Numbered from the stretch's first letter, positions 17,305 through 25,817 are shown. The stretch: DNA of 64,000 nucleotides from Paenibacillus solanacearum (GCF_910593845.1 NZ_CAJVAS010000019.1:1-64000), one strand, 5' to 3'. Notes: generated from the sequence alone by a model not told the origin. Made by a program: numbers and translations.

Positions 17305-18663
17305 TCAAATCAGCGTTAGCAGCATCTGCAAGTCGTCTGCCGACTGCATATTCATGATCGTGCGGACCAGTTGCCTGGCGCGGGCTGGATCGTCCGGGAC
17401 GGAAGCCTGCAGCTTCGCCTGAAGATCGTCCAGCGTCAGCGCGTTGCCCGGCGCCCCGCGCGGGCAATCGACGCGCTCCCGGTACGTGTCCCCGTTCTTC
17501 GTCACGACCTCGACGATCGTGAACCGGCCCTTCGGCACCGCTTGCGCCGCCGGTTCGATCCCACCGTCATACTGCCGTTCGATCTTCGGGAGAAACGCGA
17601 GCAGCTGCGGCCCGATCGGCCGGTTCGTAAAGTGCTCCAGCGTCAGCGGATACCCGCTCAGCGCCAAAGCGACGACATATTCCACCGAGAAGCGGCCCTG
17701 CTCCCCCGTTGACGGATTGCGCTCGATCAGCGCCGCGTCGCCCTTCGGCGGGAACAGGATGCAGACCCGTTCCACCTCTTCCCTGAGGAACGCTCCGGAT
17801 TGATGCAAGCGGAGCGCCGCGTCCGCCGCATGATGGGCCGCCGAACAGAACGGGTATATTTTGAACCACAGCCCCGGACGGACGATGCTCCAATCGCTGC
17901 CCCAGCCGGCGAGCAGCCGCTCTTCGGCGGCGGCCCGATCGCCGTACAGCCCGAAGAACCCGATGTCGCCGTCCAGCCCTGTCCGCGTGCCGCCGAAGTC
18001 CTCCTCGGCCAGCCTGATGGAGAGCAGCGCGGCTTGCGCCGCAAGGCCGGCATGCAGCGGCTTCGCTTCCGTGCCGAACTGAATGCGCATGCCGCTCGAC
18101 TGCGTGGCGGCAAAGCCGATCGCCTTCTCCAGCCGCTCCGCGGACATTCCCGCCAAATAACCGGCAGCGACAGCCGCGGCGATCACACCGAGGGTGTACG
18201 TGTTATGCCACCCTTTCTCATAATGCGCCGCCCCGATCGTGCGCCCGAGCCGGGCCATCGTCTCCACGCCGACGGCGTAAGCGGCCAGCAGCCGCTCCGC
18301 GGACGGCCGGTGCGCCGCCGCAGCCGCTAGCAGCGCCGGCAGGATCACCGTGCTCGGATGGCCGCGAACGTCGGAGTGCACATCGTCGAAGTCGAGCGCG
18401 TGCCCGATAAATCCGTTAAGCAGCGCCGACTTCAGGAAGCTGGCCTTCCGGCCTTGCCCGACCACCGGTACGTCGGCCGAGCCGCCCTCCGCCTCCACGA
18501 TGCGCCACAGCTTGGCGACCCCGGCGTCGTCGCGGGCGTAGAAGCCGGAAGCCAAATAATCGATCAAGCCGAAACGGGCCGCACGCATCGCTTCCTCCTG
18601 CTGCTCCGGCAGGGACGAGTGCACGAGCCGCGCCAATTCGCTTGTCAGCGGTTGCCCGTTCAT
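17305..18663 (-). CDS. yxeQ: MmgE/PrpD family protein (YxeQ-like)
   Basis: The chosen ATG 18663 overlaps the preceding stop as ATGA, with GGAG 8 bases upstream, giving 452 residues. The MmgE/PrpD signature is seen in LNGFIGHALDFDDVH near residue 85 and HPSTVILPALLAAA. Family members are 2-methylcitrate dehydratases, itaconate/cis-aconitate enzymes and others. In B. subtilis yxeQ (445 residues) closes the yxeKLMNOPQ operon exactly as here. Its step in S-modified cysteine use is not known to me; action on the dicarboxylate part of the substrate would be a reasonable guess. Confidence 0.85.
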   Translation of the reverse strand: MNGQPLTSELARLVHSSLPEQQEEAMRAARFGLIDYLASGFYARDDAGVAKLWRIVEAEGGSADVPVVGQGRKASFLKSALLNGFIGHALDFDDVHSDVRGHPSTVILPALLAAAAAHRPSAERLLAAYAVGVETMARLGRTIGAAHYEKGWHNTYTLGVIAAAVAAGYLAGMSAERLEKAIGFAATQSSGMRIQFGTEAKPLHAGLAAQAALLSIRLAEEDFGGTRTGLDGDIGFFGLYGDRAAAEERLLAGWGSDWSIVRPGLWFKIYPFCSAAHHAADAALRLHQSGAFLREEVERVCILFPPKGDAALIERNPSTGEQGRFSVEYVVALALSGYPLTLEHFTNRPIGPQLLAFLPKIERQYDGGIEPAAQAVPKGRFTIVEVVTKNGDTYRERVDCPRGAPGNALTLDDLQAKLQASVPDDPARARQLVRTIMNMQSADDLQMLLTLI

Positions 18664-19817
18664 GTCCATCGCTCCAATGCCGACTGCGCCAAACGCGCAA
18701 AGTATCGGGCGCTTACGAGCAGCGCCCGTTCATCAAGCGTAAACGCCGGATGGTGCCATTCCTCCGTGCCGCTCGTTCCCATCCAGACGAAGTAGCCGGG
18801 AATTTGCATCTGATACACGGCAAAGTCTTCGCCGCCGAGCGTCTGCTCCGCCCGCACCGTCTCGTAACCGAGCTCCTGCGCGACCGCGCCGACCAGCTCG
18901 GTATACCGGTCGTCATTGTCCACGGCCGGAAAATAAGGATACCAGCGAAGCTCAGCCTCGGCGCCATACGCAGCCGCCGTGCCTTCCGCCACGCGCTTCA
19001 TGTGGCCGGGAATCGCTTCGCGCGCCTCTATCTGGAAGGTACGCACCGTGCCTTCGAGCGTCACCTTGTGCGGAATGACGTTCCACGCGCTGCCGCCGTG
19101 GATGCTGCATACGCTGATGACCGCGTTATGCAGGGAGCTTACGTTGCGGCTGACGATCGACTGCAAGCCGGTCACGATGTGGCTCGCGGCCACGATCGGA
19201 TCGACCGCTTTATTCGGCACGCCGGCATGCCCGCCGACGCCGATGACGTCGATCTCGAACCGGTCGACGCTGGCCATCAGCGGACCCGGCCGGACGCCGA
19301 CCGTCCCGACCGGCAAATCGGGCTTGTTGTGCATGCCGAAGATCGCCGACACGCCGTCCAGGCAGCCGGCTTGGATCATCGCCTGCGCTCCGACGGCCAG
19401 CTCTTCGCCCGGCTGGAACAGCACCCGGACCGTTCCCCGCAGCTCCTGCTTTCGTTCGTTCAACAGAATCACCGCGCCGATCATTGACGCGGTATGAAAG
19501 TCGTGCCCGCACGCGTGCATTTTGCCGTCCGTCTTCGAAGCGAACGGCAAGCCCGTCCGCTCCTGGATCGGCAGCGCGTCGATATCGGCGCGCAGCGCGA
19601 TCGTCGGCCCCGGCAAGCCGCCCGTTATTTCGGCAACGACGCCGGTCGCCAGCCCCGGAAACGAGACGACCGGAACGCCCGCCTCTTCAAGCCAAGAGCG
19701 GATACGGCCGGTCGTTTCGTATTCTTCCATAGATAACTCCGGGTATTCATGCAGCTCTCGGCGCATCGCCACCAGGCGGTCGAAGAGCTGCCGTTCCCGT
19801 TCACTTCCTGCCGTCAT
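18660..19817 (-). CDS. yxeP: M20 amidohydrolase, N-acetyl-cysteine deacetylase (YxeP/SndB-like)
   Basis: ATG 19817 lies 5 bases after AGGTGAG; a GTG three codons earlier sits inside that site and is less likely. The 385-residue protein is an M20D peptidase: metal ligands in HACGHDFHTA, the ADIDALPI motif, the PGEE motif with catalytic glutamate, and GGEDFA near the end. In the yxe pathway this enzyme removes the acetyl group from N-acetylated cysteine derivatives, releasing cysteine in the cytoplasm. It overlaps yxeQ by 4 bases. Confidence 0.88.
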   Translation of the reverse strand: MTAGSERERQLFDRLVAMRRELHEYPELSMEEYETTGRIRSWLEEAGVPVVSFPGLATGVVAEITGGLPGPTIALRADIDALPIQERTGLPFASKTDGKMHACGHDFHTASMIGAVILLNERKQELRGTVRVLFQPGEELAVGAQAMIQAGCLDGVSAIFGMHNKPDLPVGTVGVRPGPLMASVDRFEIDVIGVGGHAGVPNKAVDPIVAASHIVTGLQSIVSRNVSSLHNAVISVCSIHGGSAWNVIPHKVTLEGTVRTFQIEAREAIPGHMKRVAEGTAAAYGAEAELRWYPYFPAVDNDDRYTELVGAVAQELGYETVRAEQTLGGEDFAVYQMQIPGYFVWMGTSGTEEWHHPAFTLDERALLVSARYFARLAQSALERWT

Positions 19818-19847
19818 GCCTCTCACCTCTCCCGTCCTACGCCGCCG

Positions 19848-20582
19848 TCAGTGCGAAACCTGCTGCAAAAACTTTTTCGTGCGCGGGTTTTGCGGATGGT
19901 CGAACAGCTGCTCCGGCGTGCCTTGCTCGACGATGTTTCCGTCGGCCATGAAGATCACCTTGTCGGCCACTTCACGAGCGAACGCCATCTCATGCGTCAC
20001 GATAATGCTCGTCGTCTGCCGCTGTACGATCGCTTTAATGACCTGCAGCACCTCGGCGACCAGCTCGGGATCGAGCGCCGACGTCGGCTCGTCGAACAAG
20101 ATCGCGTGCGGATCGACCGCGAGCGCGCGGGCAATGCCGACGCGCTGCTGCTGGCCGCCGGACAGCGTGATCGGATAACTATCCGCCTTTTCGGCCAGTC
20201 CGACCTGCTCCAGCAGCGCCATGCCGATGTTGCGCGCTTCGTCGCGTTTTATCCTTTTGGTGACGATCAGCGATTCGATGACGTTTTGCAGCGCTGTCTT
20301 GTTTTTGAATAAATTGTAGTTTTGAAACACCATGGCCGTCTGCTTCCGCAGCTTGTACACGTCGCCTCGGCCATACTTCTTCGCGTCGAGCGTTGCATCG
20401 CCGATTTGAATGATGCCGTCGTCCGGCTTCTCGAGCAAGTTCAAGCAGCGGAGCAGCGTCGATTTGCCGGAGCCGGAAGGTCCGATAATGGCCACAACTT
20501 CCCCGCGGTTGACCTCCAAATCGATTCCGTCCAGCACAACGAGGTCTTTGAACCTTTTGCGCAAATTCGTTACTTTGATCAT
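19848..20582 (-). CDS. yxeO: Amino acid ABC transporter ATPase (YxeO-like)
   Basis: The 244-residue ATPase has Walker A GPSGSGKST (about 34-42), the signature LSGGQQQR (about 138) and Walker B ILFDEPTSALD, with the length of polar amino acid importers. AGGAGGAG precedes the ATG. It should drive uptake of S-modified cysteine through YxeN with YxeM. Confidence 0.92.
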   Translation of the reverse strand: MIKVTNLRKRFKDLVVLDGIDLEVNRGEVVAIIGPSGSGKSTLLRCLNLLEKPDDGIIQIGDATLDAKKYGRGDVYKLRKQTAMVFQNYNLFKNKTALQNVIESLIVTKRIKRDEARNIGMALLEQVGLAEKADSYPITLSGGQQQRVGIARALAVDPHAILFDEPTSALDPELVAEVLQVIKAIVQRQTTSIIVTHEMAFAREVADKVIFMADGNIVEQGTPEQLFDHPQNPRTKKFLQQVSH

Positions 20583-20594
20583 CCGGTTCTCCTC

Positions 20595-21266
20595 CTAGCT
20601 GCGGTACGGCTTGCTTAATTTGCGCTCAAGCAGGTTTTGCAGCAAGCTGTATACGAGTGTCATCATCCAGTAAATAATCGCAATCGCAAGGTACGTCTCG
20701 AAAAAACGGAACGACGACACCGCGATCATTTTGCCTTGTGCGAACAATTCGGCGACGCCCAACGTAAACGCCAGCGACGTTTCCTTGATCAGCGCGATAA
20801 ACGTATTGCCCGTCGCCGGAATCGCGTTGCGCGTCGCTTGCGGCAAAATAATGCGGAGGTACGCCTGCGCCCTCGTCATTCCCACCGAGAGCGCCCCTTC
20901 CATTTGGCCTTTGTCCACCGAATGGAGGGCGGCGCGGAAAATTTCCGCCAAATACGACGAGTTTTTGAGACTCAAGCCGATAATCGCCGCCGTCATCGCG
21001 TCGATTACGCTAAAGGACGGGAACAGCTGCGGCAGGCCGTAATAAATAAGAAATAATTGCACCAGCGTCGGCGTGCCGCGAAAAAAAGACAAGTACAGCT
21101 GCCCAAGCTGCTTCACGACCGGGATGTCGTTTTTCGTCAGCAGTGCAATGAACAAACCGACCACGATGGCGATGAGCATCGAAACCACCGCCATTCCGAG
21201 CGTCAGCGGAATATATTTGATCAATATGGGGAATGTTTGCAGCATGGCATCCAATTCGAAATTCAT
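20595..21266 (-). CDS. yxeN: Amino acid ABC transporter permease (YxeN-like)
   Basis: The 223-residue protein is a HisM-type permease with about five membrane spans. The ATPase-coupling EAA loop reads AALHSVDKGQMEGALSVGMTRAQAYLRIILPQA across about residues 116-145. It lies 12 bases upstream of the ATPase gene. The 224-residue YxeN of B. subtilis is the likely counterpart. Confidence 0.92.
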   Translation of the reverse strand: MNFELDAMLQTFPILIKYIPLTLGMAVVSMLIAIVVGLFIALLTKNDIPVVKQLGQLYLSFFRGTPTLVQLFLIYYGLPQLFPSFSVIDAMTAAIIGLSLKNSSYLAEIFRAALHSVDKGQMEGALSVGMTRAQAYLRIILPQATRNAIPATGNTFIALIKETSLAFTLGVAELFAQGKMIAVSSFRFFETYLAIAIIYWMMTLVYSLLQNLLERKLSKPYRS

Positions 21267-21290
21267 AGGTTGCGAACACCGCCCGATCGT

Positions 21291-22133
21291 TTATTTGGCT
21301 TGCTGCTTCACTGTAATGTCATCAGAGAAATATTTTTCGGACAACTTTTTCAGCGTGCCGTCTTGACGAAGCTGCTCCAGCGTCTTGTTGAATTCATCCT
21401 TGATCTTCTGGTGTTTCTCGTCCTTTTGGAACGGGAACCCTACTTCTTCATATACGAACGGCTCGCCCGCAAGCTTCAGCGGCAATCCGTTGCGCTTGAT
21501 TTGCGCCAGCAGCACGTTGCGGCTGTTCACGTAAGCGTCGATGCGGCCCAGCGCGACATCGTTCAGCGTGCCTTCCTGCGTTTCGTAGGTTTTGATTTTA
21601 ATTTCTTTGTTCGGATCTTGCTTTTCCAGGTTTTTTACGTGATTCGAGCCAAGTACGCCGGCAACCGTTTTACCTTTCAAATCCTTCACGGATTTGATGT
21701 CGTTATTATCGTTTTTCACGACGATTTGCGATCCTGCATAGGCATAGGTCGTCGTGAAATCGAACTTCTGCTTGCGCTCATCCGTAACCGCAACCTGGTT
21801 GGACACCGTATCGAGCTTGCCCGTTTCGAGCTGCGCCATCAGGCCGCTGAACTCGGACAGCTGCCACTCGACCTTGTAGCCCAGCTTGGTTGCGATCGTT
21901 TCGACGACCTCGACGTCGAAGCCCTGCAGCTTGTCCGCTTCTTTATAGGCAAAAGGATAGCTTTGGCCGGTAGCGCCGACCCGCAGCACTTTGTCCGCCG
22001 CTTTCGCACCGTCCGCGGCCGCGCCCGGATTCGCTTGATTCGACGAATTGCCCGCATTGCTGCCGCAAGCGGAAAGCACCAGCAGTACGGCGGTCATAGT
22101 AAACGATAAGATTCCTTTTTTGGCGATATTCAT
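21291..22133 (-). CDS. yxeM: Amino acid ABC transporter binding lipoprotein (YxeM-like)
   Basis: ATG 22133 with GAGGGGG upstream starts a lipoprotein signal (MNIAKKGILSFTMTAVLL...LSAC, Cys23). The much longer upstream frame is not supported. The 280-residue protein is a family 3 solute-binding protein with motifs such as GFDVEVVETIATKLG, FDFTTTYAYAG and GVLGSNHVKNLEK, as in cystine and S-modified cysteine importers. It belongs to the YxeMNO transporter. Confidence 0.9.
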   Translation of the reverse strand: MNIAKKGILSFTMTAVLLVLSACGSNAGNSSNQANPGAAADGAKAADKVLRVGATGQSYPFAYKEADKLQGFDVEVVETIATKLGYKVEWQLSEFSGLMAQLETGKLDTVSNQVAVTDERKQKFDFTTTYAYAGSQIVVKNDNNDIKSVKDLKGKTVAGVLGSNHVKNLEKQDPNKEIKIKTYETQEGTLNDVALGRIDAYVNSRNVLLAQIKRNGLPLKLAGEPFVYEEVGFPFQKDEKHQKIKDEFNKTLEQLRQDGTLKKLSEKYFSDDITVKQQAK

Positions 22134-22165
22134 TGATGTTTCCCCCTCATGAAGTATGTGTCTTT

Positions 22166-22678
22166 TTATTGGGATGATGCGTACCATTCGTCGCGCAGCG
22201 TTTTGCGGAGAAATACGGTAATATGCCCTTTGCCCAAATCTTTCTCGGCCACGCGCACGTAGCCTCTGCGCTCGTACATCCCGATCAGCCAAGGATGCTT
22301 GTCGGCCGTTCCGAGCGAAACCGCCGGCGATTTGAGCGTGTCGCGAATGACCGTCTCTTCGATCCACTGAAGGAACGTCGAACCGACGCCCTTCTTCCCG
22401 ATCGACGGATCGACGGCGAACCACCATATATGCGGTACGCCCAGCGGTCCGGGCTGCGGACCCCACGGCATCCGGATGGACACGGTCGCGATCATCCGCC
22501 CTTCGTATTCCATCACGTAACAAGCGTTATCGTGTATGTTTTTGCGCACGGTCTCGAGATCCGCCGTCGCAGCGGCGAACCGAATCCCCATGCTGCGTAT
22601 CGGCTCGTACGCCCGTAAAGACAAATCCAGCACGGCCGCGGCGTCGTCCAACGTCGCCAGCCGGTAATTGTAAGTCAT
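22166..22678 (-). CDS. yxeL: GNAT acetyltransferase for S-modified cysteine (YxeL/SnaB-like)
   Basis: The 170-residue protein has a GNAT fold with the acetyl-CoA binding segment GKKGVGSTFLQWIEE and a late MYERRGYVRVAEKDLG motif. GGGAGG precedes ATG 22678. In B. subtilis the second gene of this operon acetylates the amino group of 2-succinocysteine or other S-alkyl cysteines before C-S cleavage. Position between the monooxygenase and the transporter genes matches yxeL. Confidence 0.85.
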   Translation of the reverse strand: MTYNYRLATLDDAAAVLDLSLRAYEPIRSMGIRFAAATADLETVRKNIHDNACYVMEYEGRMIATVSIRMPWGPQPGPLGVPHIWWFAVDPSIGKKGVGSTFLQWIEETVIRDTLKSPAVSLGTADKHPWLIGMYERRGYVRVAEKDLGKGHITVFLRKTLRDEWYASSQ

Positions 22679-22719
22679 GCGATTACGCCTCCCGTTCTGT
22701 CCATCCCTTGTTGTTCACG

Positions 22720-24042
22720 TTATTTCGCATAGCGGCTCGCCGGACGCTGCAGTCCGAGATGCTCCCGCAGCGTGCTGCCTTCGTATTCCTTGCGGAACAC
22801 GCCCCGCTCCTGCAAGATCGGGACGACCCGGTCAACGAACAAATCGAGCCCTTCCGGCAATAGCGGCGGCATCAGATTGAAGCCGTCGCAGGCGCCTTCC
22901 TCTACCCAGCGGATGAAATGATCCGCGAGCTGCTCCGCCGTGCCGACGAAAATGTTATGTCCTCGCGAGCCCGCGATATACCGGGACAGCTCGAGGATCG
23001 TGAAATTTTCGCGCTTGGCCAAATCTTTGATCAGCTGGAACCGGCTCTTGACCGCATTCACCTCGATATCGAGATCCGGCAGCGGACCGTCAAGCGGGAA
23101 CTGCGTCAAATCGAGCCCGCCCATGTAGCTGGACAATATTTTGAGCCCGACCGAAGGGATGATCAGCTCCTGCAGCTCCTTGAACTTCGCTTGCGCTTCC
23201 TGCACCGTATCGCCGATGAACGGCACGATCCCCGGCATGATGCTGACATCCCCGGGCTTGCGGCCGAAGGAGACGGCTTTTTGCTTGACGCTTTGGTAAA
23301 ACGCCTGCGAATCCTTCAAATGATTCTGCGTCGTAAAGATCAGGTCAGCCGTTCTCGCCGCCAAATTTTGCCCCGAATCGGACGAGCCCGCTTGAATGAG
23401 CACCGGGTGGCCCTGCGGAGATCTCGGCACATTGAGCGGACCGCGAACCGAGAAATAGTCGCCTTTATGGTTCAGCTCATGCAGCTTGTCCGGCGCAAAA
23501 TAGATGCCGTCCGCCTTGTCGCGAATAAGCGCGTCGTCATCCCACGAATCCCACAAGCCGCGGACGACTTCAACGAACTCCTCGGCGCGCTGGTAGCGGA
23601 GGCTGTGCTCCAGATGCTGCTCGCCGCTGAAGTTGAGCGCCGTCGATTCGATCGACGACGTCACGATGTTCCAGGCTGCCCGGCCGCCGCTCAAATGGTC
23701 AAGCGAAGCAAACTGGCGCGCCACATGGAACGGCTCGCTGTACGTGGTGGATGCGGTCGCGGCGAGGCCGATCTTGCTCGTAGCCTGCGACAGCGCGCCC
23801 AGCAGCGTAAACGGCTCGAAGCGGGCGAGTACGTTCGGATGCGAGTCCGGGCTGATCGATAAGCTGTCCGCGAGGAACAGCATATCCAGCTTGCCGCGCT
23901 CCGCCGTCTGGGCGAGCCGCTTGAAGTAATCCAAATTTATGCTTCCGTCGGCCTGCGCGTCCGGATGACGCCACGAAGCGACATGATGACCTGTTCCCGC
24001 TAAAAACACACCGATTTTCAACTGCTTCTTGTCTGTGCTCAT
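22720..24042 (-). CDS. yxeK: FMN-dependent luciferase-like monooxygenase (YxeK-like)
   Basis: ATG 24042 lies 7 bases after AAGGGGTG; the GTG at 24051 is too close to that site. The 440-residue protein belongs to the NtaA/SnaA/DszA monooxygenase family: it contains ADSLSI, TYSEPFHVARQFASLDHLSGGRAAWN, and a C-terminal GFNLMPP. These enzymes use reduced FMN to oxidise S- or N-linked substrates. In the yxe operon YxeK cleaves the N-acetylated S-(2-succino)cysteine. It is the first gene of a seven-gene transcript. Confidence 0.9.
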   Translation of the reverse strand: MSTDKKQLKIGVFLAGTGHHVASWRHPDAQADGSINLDYFKRLAQTAERGKLDMLFLADSLSISPDSHPNVLARFEPFTLLGALSQATSKIGLAATASTTYSEPFHVARQFASLDHLSGGRAAWNIVTSSIESTALNFSGEQHLEHSLRYQRAEEFVEVVRGLWDSWDDDALIRDKADGIYFAPDKLHELNHKGDYFSVRGPLNVPRSPQGHPVLIQAGSSDSGQNLAARTADLIFTTQNHLKDSQAFYQSVKQKAVSFGRKPGDVSIMPGIVPFIGDTVQEAQAKFKELQELIIPSVGLKILSSYMGGLDLTQFPLDGPLPDLDIEVNAVKSRFQLIKDLAKRENFTILELSRYIAGSRGHNIFVGTAEQLADHFIRWVEEGACDGFNLMPPLLPEGLDLFVDRVVPILQERGVFRKEYEGSTLREHLGLQRPASRYAK

Positions 24043-24155
24043 GATGTACACCCCTTAGCTGATCATAAGAAAATATGTAAAAATACAAAATTTGCAACGG
24101 CAACCTAAATTCAGCATATAATTCTGATAGAAATACTATGAATTTAATGATAACT

Positions 24156-24185
24156 ATAATATATAGAGTCATGCATTTTTGTCAA
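24156..24185 (-). promoter_or_regulatory. Promoter of the yxe-type operon
   Basis: Minus strand: -35 TTGACA (24180-24185), with -10 TATATT at 16 bases (24158-24163) or TATTAT at 18 bases (24156-24161). Downstream in the leader, AAATTCA and TGAATTT arms spaced 25 bases apart (about 24105-24143) form an inverted repeat that could be a regulator site. No T-box or S-box leader was recognised. Confidence 0.7.
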
Positions 24186-24335
24186 GGCCTGCTGCCGTTT
24201 TTTGTCGCCTTATCCGGCCCTCGCCGTCTATCGTTTCAAACGAACCGAACCGGACCGCTTGTTGCCGATCGATCAGAGCCATGAGCAGCCTAACCGTGTT
24301 TCAACGAAGTTTATTTTCGACCAAGCTGTGAAAAT
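24186..24335. other. Intergenic region, no gene seen
   Basis: This stretch lies between the yxe promoter and the gcvH terminator. Frames crossing it have no ribosome binding site and no recognisable product. The neighbouring 24375-24544, downstream of gcvH, also holds no supported gene, only an imperfect hairpin near 24498-24536. Confidence 0.5.
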
Positions 24336-24374
24336 GCAAAAAAGAACCTCCCCGAAATACAACAGGAAGGTTCT
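24336..24374 (-). terminator. Terminator downstream of gcvH
   Basis: On the minus strand AGAACCT (24368-24374) pairs with AGGTTCT (24343-24349) with additional CC/GG pairs, followed by a run of six T. It lies 170 bases after the gcvH stop. Confidence 0.8.
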
Positions 24375-24544
24375 CGCTCGCTTGATATTGCCGCAAAGGC
24401 CAACGACCTGCAAGCATGAACTGCCGCCGCCGCGAGCGCCGTCAAAGGAAACACAAGCATCCGGTGCAAACCGCTATACGGCACTCGTGAGCACAACGCG
24501 AGCCGCTATGCTGCGGGCCTTTAAGCAGCCTCGCAAGCACAGCG

Positions 24545-24943
24545 CTAGCTGTTGGAGTCGACGTACGCCCGGTACCGTTCCTCGTCCCACAGCTGCTCCA
24601 GCGCGGCGGCCGCGTCTCCGTCCACTTCTACCTCGATCATCCAGCCCGTGCCGTACGGCTGCTCATTAACCGCCTCCGGCGAATCGAGCAGCGCCTCGTT
24701 CACCTTCGTTACGGTGCCGCTCACCGGGCTGAACAAATCGGATACGGTCTTAACCGACTCGATCGTACCCATCGGCTGGCCCGCCTGTACCGCTGCCCCG
24801 ACTTCCGGAAATTCCACGAAGACGATGTCCCCGAGCTGGCTTTGCGCAAAATCGGTAATTCCGATCCGCACGAGGTTGCCGCCTGCAGACTCGGCCCACT
24901 CATGCTCCTCCGTATATCTCAAACCCGACTTGACTTCGCTCAT
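24545..24943 (-). CDS. gcvH: Glycine cleavage system H protein
   Basis: The 132-residue protein is a lipoyl carrier. Lys65 in IESVKTVSDL is the lipoylation site, and the flanking GDIVFVEFPEVG, SPVSGTV and NEQPYGTGWM blocks are typical of GcvH. It shuttles the methylamine group between the P, T and L proteins. It is transcribed alone, away from gcvT-PA-PB, behind its own tandem glycine riboswitch. AAGGAAG precedes ATG 24943. Confidence 0.95.
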   Translation of the reverse strand: MSEVKSGLRYTEEHEWAESAGGNLVRIGITDFAQSQLGDIVFVEFPEVGAAVQAGQPMGTIESVKTVSDLFSPVSGTVTKVNEALLDSPEAVNEQPYGTGWMIEVEVDGDAAAALEQLWDEERYRAYVDSNS

Positions 24944-25077
24944 CTTCCAAACTTCCTTTCCATTTGAAATTATGTAGCTTCTTCATTGATGCAGCTTCGC
25001 GCACACAGCGCTCCCGCGCCTAACGCCGCTCAACTTGCCAACAGTTGTATCATGCGCGGGAAAGGGCAGGAAAACTC

Positions 25078-25118
25078 AAAAAGGACACAGAACAGGCGTC
25101 ATTGCCTTATTCTCTGTC
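25078..25118 (-). terminator. Riboswitch-controlled terminator before gcvH
   Basis: On the minus strand a segment reading GGACAGAGAATAAGGC (25103-25118) pairs with GCCTGTTCTGTGTCC (25082-25096) and is followed by TTTTT. Its 5' arm contains CAGAG, which is also the 3' side of the closing stem of the second glycine aptamer. The two structures exclude each other, so glycine binding should prevent termination (an ON switch). Confidence 0.75.
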
Positions 25119-25310
25119 CCCGTTACCTGAAAGTTTCAGACTGCCTGCCCGGCGGCCGTTACCCCTTTGGTGGCTGTTCGCTCTCTCCAGAGTTGCGTCA
25201 AACGGCGGTACGTTTACCTGAGAGATTAATCGCCTTCGGCCGGCAAGGCCCGCGACTTGCTCCTTCGGTGCTGCTGGCGGCTGCGGTATCCGCTGCAGTC
25301 TCTCCCGACA
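25111..25310 (-). promoter_or_regulatory. Tandem glycine riboswitch controlling gcvH
   Basis: On the minus strand two glycine aptamers follow each other. The first opens with GGGAGAGACTGC (25300-25306 region), has ACCGAAGGAGCAA in the middle and closes with AATCTCTCAGGTA. The second opens with CTCTGGAGAGAG, has CACCAAAGGGGTAACG and ends with AACTTTCAGGTAACGGGGACAGAG-type sequence near 25111. These are the conserved cores of the gcvT RNA element (glycine riboswitch). The terminator directly downstream completes the switch. Confidence 0.93.
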
Positions 25311-25342
25311 TCTTCATCCGCGTGTATTCGTTTTCAACCCTT

Positions 25343-25372
25343 AGCATAATGCAGCGTCCTGTTTCATGTCAA
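25343..25372 (-). promoter_or_regulatory. Promoter of the gcvH transcript
   Basis: Minus strand -35 TTGACA (25367-25372) and -10 TATGCT (25343-25348), 18-base spacing. It starts a leader that contains the minus-strand riboswitch. Confidence 0.75.
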
Positions 25373-25411
25373 TATAGTTAACAATAAAAGTTGGACTCGG
25401 TCAAAATTTGG

Positions 25412-25440
25412 TTGACACCGCTTTCCTGCTCAGGCACAAT
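25412..25440 (+). promoter_or_regulatory. Promoter of the gcvT-gcvPA-gcvPB transcript
   Basis: Plus strand -35 TTGACA (25412-25417) and -10 CACAAT (25435-25440), spacing 17. Its -35 is only 40 bases from that of the divergent gcvH promoter. Confidence 0.75.
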
Positions 25441-25466
25441 AAAAGCAGCAAACCGAATACGCGAAT

Positions 25467-25705
25467 GATGGTAAAGGGAGAGATTACCGGGACCGCCCGT
25501 TCCGGTGACGCCGAAGGAGTAAGCCCGGACGGGTGAATCTCTCAGGCAAAAGGACCTCTGCCGGACGCACCTCTGGAGAGCATGGACGGACCGCTTCGGC
25601 ATACCGGAAATCACCCAAGGGGAAACTCGCTTCGCCCGGCCTCCGGCTTGAATGGAAAGCTACGCGGCGCAAGACCGAGGTAACTCTCAGGTACAAAGGA
25701 CAGAG
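25467..25705 (+). promoter_or_regulatory. Tandem glycine riboswitch controlling gcvT-gcvPA-gcvPB
   Basis: Aptamer 1 (about 25467-25557) contains GGGAGAGATTACC, GCCGAAGGAGTAAG and ATCTCTCAGGCAAAAGGAC. Aptamer 2 (about 25566-25705) contains CTCTGGAGAGCATGG, CACCCAAGGGGAAACTCGC and AACTCTCAGGTACAAAGGACAGAG. These are the conserved glycine-riboswitch cores. The second aptamer carries a longer variable arm (about 25630-25675) than usual. Glycine should switch on the operon encoding its own breakdown. Confidence 0.95.
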
Positions 25706-25770
25706 CAAATGAAGGAGACGCTAGCAGTGCGTGCACTGCCGGCGAACGGCCTTTGTTTGCCTGTCCCTTT
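25698..25770 (+). terminator. Riboswitch-controlled terminator before gcvT
   Basis: GGACAGAGCAAA with AAGG (25698-25716) pairs with CCTTTGTTTGCCTGTCC (25750-25766), followed by TTTTCGCGTTTT. The 5' arm overlaps the closing stem of aptamer 2, the same antiterminator logic as on the gcvH side. Confidence 0.7.
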
Positions 25771-25817
25771 TCGCGTTTTCGCAAGGTCAATGTCAATTTG
25801 AACGAGGTGAGGATGAG

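Noticed and set aside
24043-24155. T-box or S-box leader of the yxe operon
   Set aside because: The leader is short, AT-rich and lacks the T-box NNTGGNACCGCG or S-box cores.
24311-24496. 61-residue minus-strand frame downstream of gcvH
   Set aside because: It crosses the gcvH terminator, has no ribosome binding site and resembles nothing known.
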